In this document: one piece after another, positions 1 through 9,575 of the stretch
Position numbering within the stretch: the first letter of the stretch is position 1
Layout: every line of letters begins with the position of its first letter
Source of the DNA: Lactuca virosa
Taxonomy: Eukaryota; Streptophyta; Magnoliopsida; Asterales; Asteraceae
Length of the DNA: 64,000 bases
NCBI GenBank assembly: GCA_928212115.1
Contig: CAKMRJ010005634.1
Span: forward strand, 122,313,108 to 122,377,107
Direction of reading: 5' to 3'
The notes under the pieces: generated by a model
The model's input: only the letters and a program-made list of their open reading frames with translations
The model's database searches: none
What the model was told of the DNA's origin: nothing
Position numbers and translations under genes: made by a program

Positions 1-379
1 AAGACACTGGAGGATATGATAACAAGAACCAGAGAGAGAGATTGATATCAAGATGGAGAGGAAGAGGAAGTTGGATTAGGATCAGGTTATAGGGGGATCA
101 GGCAAGAGGCCCAAGGTTTAGGATTCGAGATCGAGAAGCCAGTAGGGCCGAAGCCGCTGTGGGAAGTGTGGCAAGACGCACGAGGGATTGTGTAGGGTGG
201 GTGGTTCGGGTTGATTCAAGTGTGGTCGGATGGGTCAATTCAGCAGGGATTGTACTGCTACCACCACCACCCCGGGATATGTTTTGATTTGCTTTCATTG
301 TAATTAGAAGGGCCACAAGAAGGTTCACTGTCTGAGTTTGGCCGCAGCAGGACCGGTGTCAGCACCCGCTCTTGCAACT

Positions 380-695
380 CTTCGGATCACTGACAACCGC
401 CAGGGAAAGGTGGATACACCTATGGTAAAGAGCAGGGCTTTTCAATTGATGGTCGAGGAGGCTCGCACGACACCTGTTGCGGTGACAAGTATATATCTTC
501 TCCTTATCTCTTTATTTATATTGAATTTTTTGCATCTCTTCGGATCACTGACAGCCGCCAGGGCAAGGTGGATACACCTACTGTGAAGAGCAAGGATTTT
601 CAGTTGATGGCCGAGGAGGCTCATGCGACACCTGCTGTAGTGATAGGTATGTATCTTCTCCATATCTCTTTATTTATATTGAATTGTTTGCTTAT
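380..695 (+). repeat. 158-bp tandem duplication between gag and protease
   Basis: Two adjacent copies (380-537 and 538-695) both begin CTTCGGATCACTGACA and contain the same peptide-coding stretch plus the start of the intron-like block. The period of 158 is not a multiple of three, so an unspliced duplication breaks the frame. Confidence 0.9.
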
Positions 696-715
696 TTTCA
701 TGTGTTTTATTTTAG
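647..715 (+). other. Intron-like GT-AG block upstream of protease (element A)
   Basis: The block starts GTATGTATC, is T-rich, and ends GTGTTTTATTTTAG, like a short plant intron of 69 nt. Removing it joins the codons before and after in frame through a shared glycine codon (GTG ATA G / GG TCG), leading straight into the protease. The first 158-bp copy has the same donor-like start but no matching acceptor. Splicing is inferred. Confidence 0.5.
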
Positions 716-1269
716 GGTCGTTCCACATGAATGGTATTTCTGCTTTGGTATTGTTTGATTTGGGGGCTACCTGATCATTTGTATTGCTTGAACTTAGCAA
801 GAGGTTTGTAGGAGCTCCGGGGGAGCTGGATTGTCCTTTAGATGTCGAGATTGTAGATGATCGATCTATCGGGGTAGCGATGGTTCATCGGGGTTTTACT
901 CTTCAGTTCAGCAAATAGCATCTGATAGATTTGGTTTCCAATTCCGTTGTGTGGGAACAAGATTTAGTTTCCAATTCCTTTGTGTGGGAACACGGTTATC
1001 GTGGGTATGGATTGGTTGAGACGTAGCAGGGCGGTGATTGATTGTAAGCACCAGTTTGTTTGGATTCGAACTCCAAGTGGGGGAGTGTTAGTGGTTCAGG
1101 GAGAGAGAGATCAACGTGGGACGATTTTGTGTTTAGCAGCGAGGGTCGGGTGCTATATTCAGCAGGATTGTTCCGGATTTGTCGCCTATGTTATGGATAC
1201 CCGGGATAAGGGTAAGATGAATATGGATGATGTGCTGATTGTGCGGTAGTATCCGTATGTGTTTTGAGA

Positions 1270-2600
1270 GGATTTTCCTGGGGTGCCTCTGGAGAGGCAG
1301 TTTGAGTTCAGGATTGATATGGTTCCAGGTGCAGCTCCGATAGCCAAAGCACCGTATCGGTTGGCCCCTCTCAAGATGCAGGAGTTGTTTACACAGTTGC
1401 AGGAGCTGTTAGACAGGGAATTCATTTGACCGAGCAGTTCTCCATGGGGAGCACTGATATTGTTTGAGAAAAAGAAGGATAGGTCTCATCGTATGTGCAT
1501 TGACTACCGGGAGCTGAATAAATAATGATGAAGAACCGTTATTCACTCCCAAGAATTGATGATATGTTTGAGAAAATCCAGGGTGCATGTTGGTTTTCAA
1601 AGATTCGTTTGTGTTCGGGCTATCATCACATGAGGGTTATAGATGAGGATGTATAGAAGATGGCCTTCCGGACTCGTTATGGTCATTACTAGTTCGTGGT
1701 GATGCCCTTCGGGCTTACCAATGCTCCAGCCGCATTTATGGACCTCATGAACCGTGTATGCAGGCCAATGCTGGATCGATCGGCTATTGTATTTATTGAT
1801 GATATCCTGGTCTATTCCAAGACCCAGGAGAAACACGAGGAGTACTTGAGGGACATGCTGGAGACTTTGAGGATGGAGAGACTTTTCGCAAAGTTCTCCA
1901 AGTGGGAGTTTTGGTTGCACGAGGTGCGGTTTCTGGGGCACCTTTCAACCAGAATGGTATTCTGGTCGATCCGAAAAATGCCGAGGCCGTGATGCAGTGA
2001 CAGGTTCTGAGGTCTCCATCTGAGATTTGGATTTTTGTTGATTTAGCAGGTTACTATCGGAGATTCATCCAAGATTTCTCCAAGATAGCTTTTCCTTTGA
2101 CTCGGTTGACAAAGAAGATGTTCACATTTTGCTGGGGGCCTAAGCAGCAGGCAGCTTTTGAGACTCTGAGGTAGAGATTATGCGAGGCGCCGATTTTGAA
2201 CCTGTTGGAGGGTGTTGAGGATTTTTTGGTTTATTGTGATGCGTCGATCATGGGTTTCAGGGCAGTTTTGATGTAGTGGGGTCGCGTGATCGCTTAGGCT
2301 TCGAGGCAGCTGAAGCCTCATGAGGCGAACTATCTTACACATGATTTGAAGCTAGGAGATGTGGTTTTCGCCCTCAAGATTTGGTGATATTACCTCTATG
2401 AGGTCCGCTGTAGTATTTACACGGATCACAAGAGTCTGTGGTATCCGATGGATTCGCCAAATATGAATATGAGGCAGCACCGGTGGTTGGATGTGGTGAA
2501 GGATTATGATTGTGAGATACTTTACCATCCGGGGAAGGCCAATGTGGTGGCCGATGCTCTCAGCCACATGGCGGTCGTGGCTCCGTTCAGGGATATATGT
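1270..2600 (+). pseudogene. Element A: reverse transcriptase and RNase H, decayed
   Basis: The RT begins near 1270 with the EDFPG-type entry and continues through IDYRELN (near 1500). The MPFGLTNAP motif starts at about 1702. The catalytic box FIDDILVYSK lies near 1790-1820 with both aspartates intact. The frame shifts after FLGH near 1945. RNase H follows: YCDAS with its catalytic aspartate near 2235, then TDHKSL near 2425 and a terminal VVADALS-type motif near 2550. Stops at 1427, 1654, 1689, 1998, 2172, 2274, about 2294 and about 2387 interrupt it. In autonomous relatives this enzyme copies the element RNA into DNA in the cytoplasmic particle. This copy cannot make a full enzyme. Confidence 0.93.
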
Positions 2601-2719
2601 TTGAGGATGACCATGATTACTCCATTATTTGAGGATGACTATGAAGGAAGAGCACCAGAAGAGTGAGTGTATTGTGGGTCAGGTGGCTTGCTTGGATTAT
2701 GATAGCCGTGGGTTATTGA

Positions 2720-4052
2720 ATCTTCATCGGAGGGTACGAGTTCTATACTGGGGATGTGTCCGTTAGGTTCTGATGGAGGAGGCGCACAAGTCTAGGCTCT
2801 CCATTCATCCTGGGGAAACATAGATGTATAGAGATCTTCGTCCTGATTATTGGTGGCCCAGCATGAAGCGGGATGTGGCTTGGTATGTGGGGAGGTGCTT
2901 GACTTGCAGGAAATTCAAGGCCAAGCATCAACAACCTCAGGGGAAGATGAAACCATTGGAGATTCCCAGATGGAAATGGGAGGAGATTGCCATGACTTTC
3001 ATTGCGAAGTTACCTTGGACTTCATGCGGAGTGGATTCTATTTGGGTCATCGTAGATCGATTGACCAAGAGCGCGTATTTTATCCCGATCAAGGAGAGTG
3101 TTTCTGTGGAGAAATTGCCTGGGGTATACATCAGGGAGATTGTAGCATGGCATGGGGTACCGGTTTTTTGGTTGTAGACCGGGACGCCTGGTTTACTTCC
3201 AGGTTTTGGAAGAGGTTCCACGACAAGTTGGGTACTCGTCTGCATTTCAGCACATCATTGCATCCGCAGACCGATGGTTAGAGCAAGCAGACTATTCCGA
3301 CATTATAGGATATGCTTCGGGCGTGTGTTTTGGACATTCGTAGGAGTTGGGATACATATCTTCCGGTAGCAGAATTTTCATATAACAACAACTATCACGT
3401 CAGTATCTACCAACATCCTTTTGAGATACTCTATGGGAGGAAATGCAGGACCCCGATTTGTTAGGGTGAGTTTGGTCAGCAGGTTATGGGGAGTACAGAG
3501 GTGCTACTCAAGACCACTAAGTTAATACAGAAGGTTAGGAGTAGACTCCAGCCAGCTTAGAGTCGGGAGAAGAGTTATGCTAACAAACGCTGATCAGATC
3601 TAGAGTTCCAGGTGGGGGATATGGTTCTCCTGAAGGTGTCACCTTGGAAAGGTGTCATCCGATTCAGGAAGAAGGGCAAGCTGGGCCCTAGGTACGCCTA
3701 TCCTTTCAGGGTTTTGACCCGGGTGATCCGGGTTGCATATTGCTTGGATCTTCCAGATGAGCTTAGTCAGATACATAGCACGTTCCATGTCTCTCAGCTG
3801 CATATGTGTTTAGTGAATGATTCCGCAGTAGTTCCATCGAAGGATATTCAAGTGGATGACCGCCAAAATTATATTGAGAGACCGATGGTGATTCTTAACC
3901 AGAAGACGAAAACCTTGAGTAACAAGGTTGTTGAGTTGGTGAAAGTCTAGTGGCAGCATCGCAATGGTTTAGAATGGACGTAGGAGCCAGAAGATGAGAT
4001 GAGGGAGCACTATTCAGAGTTATTTGGAGCAGCGGACTTCGAGGACGAAGTC
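2720..4052 (+). pseudogene. Element A: integrase and chromodomain-like tail, decayed
   Basis: A zinc-binding HHCC region is visible: histidines in EAHKSRLSIHPG (2777-2815) and cysteines in CLTCRKFKAKH (near 2897-2930). The catalytic core follows, but at about 2992-3003 the usual MDFI motif reads MTFI, so the first catalytic aspartate is threonine. The second aspartate (DRDAWF, about 3178-3195) needs a frameshift to be reached, and the HPQTDG motif near 3260 is followed by a stop. After a GDMVLLKVSP motif (near 3617) the tail reads VKV-stop-WQHRNGLEWT (about 3940-3980), a chromodomain-like end that in chromoviruses targets integration to heterochromatin. Several stops fit CAG to TAG, CGA to TGA or TGG to TAG changes. 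Confidence 0.92.
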
Positions 4053-4058
4053 TAATTC

Positions 4059-4073
4059 AAGTGGGGGGAGAAT
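4059..4073 (+). promoter_or_regulatory. Polypurine tract of element A
   Basis: AAGTGGGGGGAGAAT lies directly before the 3' LTR. It is the standard primer site for plus-strand DNA synthesis in LTR retrotransposons. Confidence 0.9.
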
Positions 4074-5973
4074 TGTAACACTAAAGTTTGGTAAGTTTCG
4101 CATTTAACCTTCTTTAAAAAAAAGTTTTCATTTTGGTCCTTAAGCTAGTACACGGTGTGTACTAGGTTGTACGCTTAGCGTACTAGCCCGAGGTCTTGAT
4201 CGCAGATCCTATCCACATATGTTGGGTGTACGTGGAGTACGTATGACGTACGTGAGCTTCAGTGAAACCCTAATTTTTAGGGTTTTCACCCTATTTAAAC
4301 CTTATGCTAGCCTCATTTGGTTATGTTTAGCCATCCTCCACTTTCCTTTGTCCTGAAAGTGAAACCATAGTTTGATTTTGTGAGTTTTGAGCCTTAAAGA
4401 GTGTTTGTTGGTGGTTTTTTTAAGGAGAAGAAGAAGAGGATCACTTGGAGAGGTGTCTTGAGCTTGAATATCTGGGGTTAGCTCATTATTTGCAAGCTTT
4501 TGAGGTAAAAAGCTTACACCTTTGGTCTCTTCTATGCTAGATCTAGTTCTTGGATCATTTGTGCGTCGTTTGAGTAATTTGTATTAAAGGAGAGCTTTTG
4601 ATCTACTCCAGAGTCTATAGATGCTAGATCTTAGCTCCTTTTGGTCCCAAAGTTCATAAAAATGCATGTTGTATGGTGTATCTTGAACCATGCATGTGTT
4701 AAGACCTTTATTAAGTTCTTATTGATCTCTTGATCCCCATTAGGCCATGAATGTGTGTAAAGTTGCCAACTTTACATGATTAGTGGTCTTATAGAATCAG
4801 ATCTGAGAGTGTGGCTTGAAGTCTTAATGGAGTCGGGTGGCAAGATTGGGAGTACGTTGGGCTTACCAAGTTGGTACGCTACACATACTAGCCCCAAAAG
4901 GTGTACGCTAAGCGTATAAGCTGAGTACGCCCCACGTACTCGGCAGATGGGCTTTTTGAGTGTGAATTTTCGGTTTGGGCCATATATTGGGTTTTCTTCA
5001 TTTGGTCTTGTCGGACCATTAGACTTCTGATTTGGGCTTTTGGCTAGTGCCTTTGGTTCTTTGGATTTTAGGCCCATGATGGGTTTGGGCCCAATTTGGA
5101 AGATTGGACCATATTTAGTCTTTGGCTTGTCAAGTAGAATTTGGGCCATCATAATAGTTTAATTGGGCCTTGGTCTTGGGCCAAGTTAGATAAAGGGTAA
5201 AATGGTCTTTTGCCCTGATGATGGGACCAATTGATTAGACTGATGGTTATGGATTAGGATCCAATTATTAATTGGATGTTATTGGTACTGATAGCGCGGG
5301 GATTTTGTCAGACCACAGACAGAGATATGTCTGAGTGGCTCAGCAGCTTGAGGTGAGTTTCCTCATTGTGTTTAGCGGGGCGAAGGCACCAGTACTAACC
5401 CATGGTTTGTTATGTTAGGATGCTAGATCTCTGCATGAATATTGCATGTGTTATGCGTTGGTATGCATACCGAGTTGGGCTCGATGTTGGGCGGGGCTCG
5501 ATGGCTGTATTGTATGCTATTGTCTTTGTGATTATCGCATGTGTTCGTATGATTATATGTTTATATGTTGATATGTGTACTGAGTGTGGCCTGATGTTTA
5601 TCAGATCTGTAAATCGAGTGGGGCTCGATGCTGGGCAGGGCTGAGGCTGGGTGGGACTCGATGCTGGGCGAGGCCCGATGAAGGTGGGGGTCCAATATGT
5701 GTATATTATCTATGGTATGTAGTAGTTTGGGGAACTCACTAAGATTTGTGCTTACATTTTCCAGTTTATGTTTCAGATACGTCTGGTTTGAAAGGGAAGA
5801 GCCTGGGATGATTGCAGGGCACACACCACCTTATTCCACATTTTTTTATTTACTCTAATATTTTATGATGTAGTGATACACTTTGATCCATCTTAGTTTT
5901 ATGAATCTGTTTTGGATTACCGTTTTCTTAATTTAGAAATTAAATTTTTGGGTCTTATTTTTGAGACGTTACA
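4074..5973 (+). repeat. 3' LTR of element A (1900 bp)
   Basis: The LTR begins TGTAACACTAAAG after the polypurine tract and ends GAGACGTTACA. It carries palindrome-like GTACGC/GCGTAC blocks (near 4170, 4230 and 4900-4940), an inverted telo-box with a TATA-like box (4264-4299), a splice-donor-like AG/GTGAGT at 5351-5358, a region rich in CTCGATGNTGGGC repeats (5478-5690), the shared GGAACTCACTAAG block (5731-5743) and TTTCAG at 5771-5776. The next base begins LINE-derived sequence. Confidence 0.92.
4264..4299 (+). promoter_or_regulatory. Inverted telo-box and TATA-like box in LTR A
   Basis: GAAACCCTAA is followed at once by TTTTTAGGGTTT, forming an inverted pair of plant telo-box-like motifs, then CACCCTATTTAAAC, a TATA-like box. 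The same layout recurs in LTRs D, F and G. Core-promoter function is inferred from position in the LTR. Confidence 0.6.
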
Positions 5974-6226
5974 TTTTGTTTCTTAAATCGCCAAAAAATT
6001 GACCTTATGTTTTTGACACAAGGTTCTCAACAATACATGTTTATCTGTTCAACCCGCTCCTTGGATATTTTTAACAAAGACAATTCATAAAGACCCTTTA
6101 TTGTCCCCGTAGCCTCCAACGAAATTTGAGAACCGAGAAAAAAATCATCAATGTCATACCCAATCGCTTCTCCTATATCCATTGTCTTCTTTGATTCCTC
6201 TCAAACATTGAAATTCGGAAACAACC
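5974..6226 (-). pseudogene. LINE remnant: linker and start of endonuclease domain
   Basis: Read on the minus strand, this gives an open stretch with ESKKTMDIGEAIGYDIDD, then after a frame change CQKHKVNFLAI-stop-ETK at 6020-5978. The latter resembles the start of the apurinic-type endonuclease domain of plant L1-like LINEs (usual form FLAIQETK), with the glutamine codon changed to TAA. The remnant is cut on the left by element A and on the right by LTR F; the rest of the LINE continues at 8210. The family assignment rests on motif recognition only. Confidence 0.7.
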
Positions 6227-7219
6227 TGTAACACCCATAAAAATCATGCCAATTTAAAACTTTTTAAAACATTTAAAAACATAAATTATTACAACTTTGT
6301 TTTCAAAATAGTATCATGTCAGAGTATCCCCAGAATCAAATCATAGAAACATAAGGAGGTGCACGATCACGCCTTCACCTTCCCGCGATCATCAGAAGTA
6401 CCTGAAACATAATCATCAACTGTAAGCCCGAAGCTTACTGAGTTCCCCCAAAATACCAAAGCCATACAAATATAACCATATCATATAAACAATATGCATA
6501 ATCAGCCATCAGCCTGACTAGACCGCCTCATAGGCCATCAGTCTATCTGGACTGCTCTCTGAGCCGTCAACACGTCTGGACCGCCTCTCCGGGCCTTCAT
6601 CCTATCCGGATCGCTCGCCGGTCCTTCGGCCTGACTAGTATGCCCTAACCGGGTCTGCAGTCTCTCTGGTCCACCCTGGGTATGTTGGCACAAGCACAAA
6701 GCATGACTGTCTCAACACAACCCCCAATCAAACAATCATGTGCACATAAATATCATATACTAGTTGGCATGTACAGATAGTCATACAGATCTAACAGATC
6801 ACTAACATAGCAACCATCCTTTAACTAGGATACCGATCTGACAGATCACTAACATAACGCAATCCTATAACCAGGTTACTGATATAATGGATCACTAACA
6901 TAGCAACCATCCTATAACCAGGATACCGATCTAACAGATCACTAACATAGAAACCATCCTATAACCAGGATACAAATAAGAAAGGGTCGGCATTGGTGTC
7001 GTAGACCCTGTTGATATAGTGAGAAGAACTCACCTCACGATGTCGAACTGTAGTGATAATATCAAACTCCCGAATCACAGTCACGAACTCAACCACCTAT
7101 AACCACCATAGGACCAAGTCCATTAAAATCCCAAATTACCAAAATACCCTCAGAAGTCCAACTGGTCAACCCTTGGTCAAAGTCAAAGTCAACATCCAGG
7201 GTCAACAGTCCATGTTCAC

Positions 7220-7462
7220 CCAACTCGTCGAGTGTAGCTTACTGACTCGTCGAGTTCTTCCAGAACTCGAGAAATGGTGAAAACCCAATTTGACTCGTTG
7301 ATTTTCCAGAAAACTCGTCGAGTCCATGCGGTGTGCAAATGTTGGGAAAACCCTAACTAAGTCGTCCAGTCATCTCACTGACTCGCCGAGTCCATGTAGA
7401 AACCAAAAACGGCCAATCTTCATCTGACTCATCGAGTTGACCAGGTAACTCGTCGAGTCCCT
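7220..7462. repeat. ACTCGTCGAGT palindrome array in LTR F (leader side)
   Basis: Seven copies or one-base variants of ACTCGTCGAGT are spread through about 240 bp, for example near 7222, 7245, 7313, 7380, 7430 and 7450. Variants such as ACTCATCGAGT and ACTCGTTGA differ by C-to-T or G-to-A changes inside CpG. Confidence 0.85.
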
Positions 7463-8000
7463 TAAGTCCATTTCTCATTCAGATGTTTTTAAGCTACCCC
7501 AAAGCTCCAAATTGTAGATCTAGCATGCTAGGGCATATTTACCACGTAAAGTTGCAAAATTTACGTGCATGCAAGGTCTTAAAGGCCAAAACCAAGCTAA
7601 GGAAGAGGTTTTAGGTAAGGAGAAGGCCATAACTTCTAAAGACTAGAACTTTATGACTATAAGGGCTAGAACAGTCCAGATCTGAACTTACAACTTTGTA
7701 TCATGCCCAAACCAGAAATTACTCCACAACAAACTAGAAATAGCCATGAACCTTTGCATGAAGATATGTAGCTAGAATGAAGTCAAGGTAACGACTTGTT
7801 ACCTTCAAGATGATGCTAAGATGAGTTAAAAATCAGATCCACAAGCTTCTCCTTGCTCCAAGCTCCTTAGACTTCAAGCTCTCTTCACAAAACTCACCTT
7901 CCAAGCTTATTAACACACAAAAATGGAGAGTAGGCGCGATTAGGGTTTTCTGAGTTCAAGGGGGACGGTAAGGAAGGTAGAGGGAGGCTAATGAACCTTT

Positions 8001-8160
8001 ACATAGGATGCAAAACCCTGAAAATTAGGGTTTCATTTTCCAGCTCCTACTCGTCGAGTTGGCGTCCTCCAACTCGTCGAGTAGACCTCATAAATCACGC
8101 GGCTTGACTAATCTCTACATGACGAGTTGGGGCCTCCAACTCGTCGAGTAGGCTTCCTAA
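8001..8160 (-). promoter_or_regulatory. Promoter-proximal box and paired palindromes of LTR F
   Basis: On the minus strand GAAACCCTAA followed by TTTTCAGGGTTTTGC precedes a TATA-like CCTATGTAAA. Next to it, 8047-8085 holds two palindromes arranged as an inverted pair: CTACTCGTCGAGTTGG, a short spacer, then the reverse complement. A similar pair lies at about 8121-8151. These could fold into long hairpins in RNA or single-stranded DNA. Confidence 0.6.
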
Positions 8161-8209
8161 ATTGCATGCAAATCCCTAAAATCTCATTCCTGGAAATTGG
8201 GATGTTACA

Positions 8210-9575
8210 CGGCCTATTAGTTGTCTCATCCTTTCCACTAAGTTTGAGTCATTATAATTAGGAAACCTTGGTGGTCGTGAAAGACCATCTTCAGAAAAGA
8301 AATATCCCCGAAATTAGCCCAAGACCACTAGAAAAACCAATTGGAGGAGCTCCCGATTTTATTGATTTAACTGAAACACATGGACGAGAAACATCACAGA
8401 CAACAAACTGAATTGTAGGAGTTGCGGTCAAAGATGCAGCATGAAACAAACCAGCAGACACAGAAGGTGTAGTCGGCTGGTTTGTAGCAACAAAAATAAG
8501 AACAGTGGCTGGAAATCTTGTCGGAACATTAGCATCCAGAGTCAAAGCATCTTCTGGACATGGAGATGCAGCAGAAGGGGTATCCGATTGCTGAAACTTC
8601 TAATTTTTAAATTCTGAAAATAGAGGTATATCCCATCTAGGAACTTTGAAATATTCCTCATCGTTTTTCATTTTTCCATCGTATCATAAAAAAAACTAGT
8701 CAAAATAAACGTGTTCATGTGCTTGAATATAGTGTACACTACCATATTCTTTAAAATAATCATGATATTTACCACTCCCTTTCTTATTTCTTTGTTTAGA
8801 AAGATTGGTAATAAATGACGGAGTCCAATCCGGGGCTTCTTTCACTCTCACTTTGAACACCATCCCATCAACATGTATCCTTACACCAAGATAGTAAAGG
8901 AATACTTTCGATGTTAACCCATACCAAAAGTTCCATGGGCACACAATTCCTATCCAAAATCCTCTTTTTAATTTTCAAATGATTCAACATGTCATTATCA
9001 ATAATGTTTTTACAAGCATCTTTGGAATTAAACTCAAACATGACCCATCGACATGCCACATATAATATAACAAAATCATCAAACCGATCATACAAACATA
9101 GAATACAAAGGGAAGTTAGATTACGAAAATATCTACCGTTAGCAAGGCATTCAAGTTTCTTTTTTCCCACAACAAAGTCCCCGAAAGCAATGACAGTAAT
9201 CTTTTCATTAGGATCATTCTTTCGATTAACCATAGAGGTTCCTTTCACAACACTAGCATAGTAATTGGACAGAACTTGTTGATTTTCAACCGTAGAAGGG
9301 ATCGAGTGATATGAAGGTGCACCACCATTTCTAGAGCAATTCGATAATGATGTATAGAGCTTATGAAAACCAAACCAAGTGTCACCCAACTATTTGATCA
9401 TATGATCTGGATTATTAATACCCGAAAACCTAACTCGAAATTTAGGAAATTTGTTACATAGAATGAAGAGATATTTTAACATAGATGTGACTAATTATGT
9501 GTCACCTTCCTCTAGTTCCTGGTCGATTGCCTACGCCATTTCCACTCATCAATATCATTTCGATACATAGTAACG
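8210..9575 (-). pseudogene. LINE remnant: RRM-like and ORF1-like region
   Basis: On the minus strand a stretch near 9475 reads like an RRM-type start (FYVTNFP). The open reading frame 9389-8868 follows, containing PSYHSIPSTVENQQVLSNYY, FGDFVVGKK and LLVWVNIESIPLLSW, then 8944-8696 with VRVKEAPDWTPSF. In my recollection this order (RNA-recognition motif, then a plait-fold region resembling DUF4283) is typical of long L1-like LINE polyproteins in Asteraceae. Further fragments run to 8291 and SEDGLSRPPRFPNYN lies near 8280-8235. Stops and frameshifts break it. Element J interrupts it at 9576 and solo LTR F at 8209. The reverse transcriptase region is not in the window. It could instead be another RRM-bearing retroelement ORF. 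Confidence 0.6.

Larger units (their letters stand above)
1..960 (+). pseudogene. Element A: gag C-terminus and protease, decayed
   Basis: Three decayed CCHC zinc knuckles can be read. The first is intact, CGKCGKTHEGLC (about 139-174). In the second the first cysteine codon has become TGA. The third, CFHCN-stop-KGHKKVHC (about 290-325), carries a TAG. Such knuckles bind the genomic RNA during packaging. The aspartic protease follows near 715-790, where the usual D-S-G-A motif reads DLGA followed directly by a stop, so the catalytic site is lost. Between knuckles and protease lie a 158-bp tandem duplication and a GT-AG intron-like block, described separately. Gag upstream of position 1 is missing from the window. 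Confidence 0.88.
1..5973 (+). mobile_element. Ty3/gypsy chromovirus A, 3' part with 3' LTR
   Basis: This is the 3' portion of a Ty3/gypsy LTR retrotransposon; its 5' LTR and most of gag lie left of the window. Domains run in gypsy order: gag zinc knuckles, aspartic protease, reverse transcriptase, RNase H, integrase, then a chromodomain-like tail. They end in a purine tract and an LTR starting TGTAACA and ending GTTACA. The terminal chromodomain and the RT/integrase style fit the Tekay/Del chromovirus lineage (family knowledge, not searched). The reading frame is broken by many stops and frameshifts, so the copy is dead. It sits inside the LINE remnant that resumes at 5974. Confidence 0.93.
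6227..8209 (-). repeat. Solo LTR F, minus orientation (1983 bp)
   Basis: It starts TGTAACACCC and ends GATGTTACA on the plus strand, so it is bounded by TG...CA. Minus orientation is shown by the inverted telo-box plus TATA-like region read on the minus strand (8001-8034) and by the reversed order of the donor-like site (AGGTGAGT, 7028-7035), the AACTCACT block (6431-6450, as GCTTACTGAGTTCC) and the acceptor-like TTTCAG/GTAC (around 6400). It contains about eleven copies or variants of ACTCGTCGAGT. The 5-bp flanks (CAACC and CGGCC) do not match exactly, so the target duplication is diverged or lost. No internal region is attached. Confidence 0.82.

Noticed and set aside
4264..4290. Telomere-like repeats (TTAGGGTTT)
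   Set aside because: Only single inverted motif pairs at LTR promoters, not tandem TTTAGGG arrays, so no interstitial telomere.
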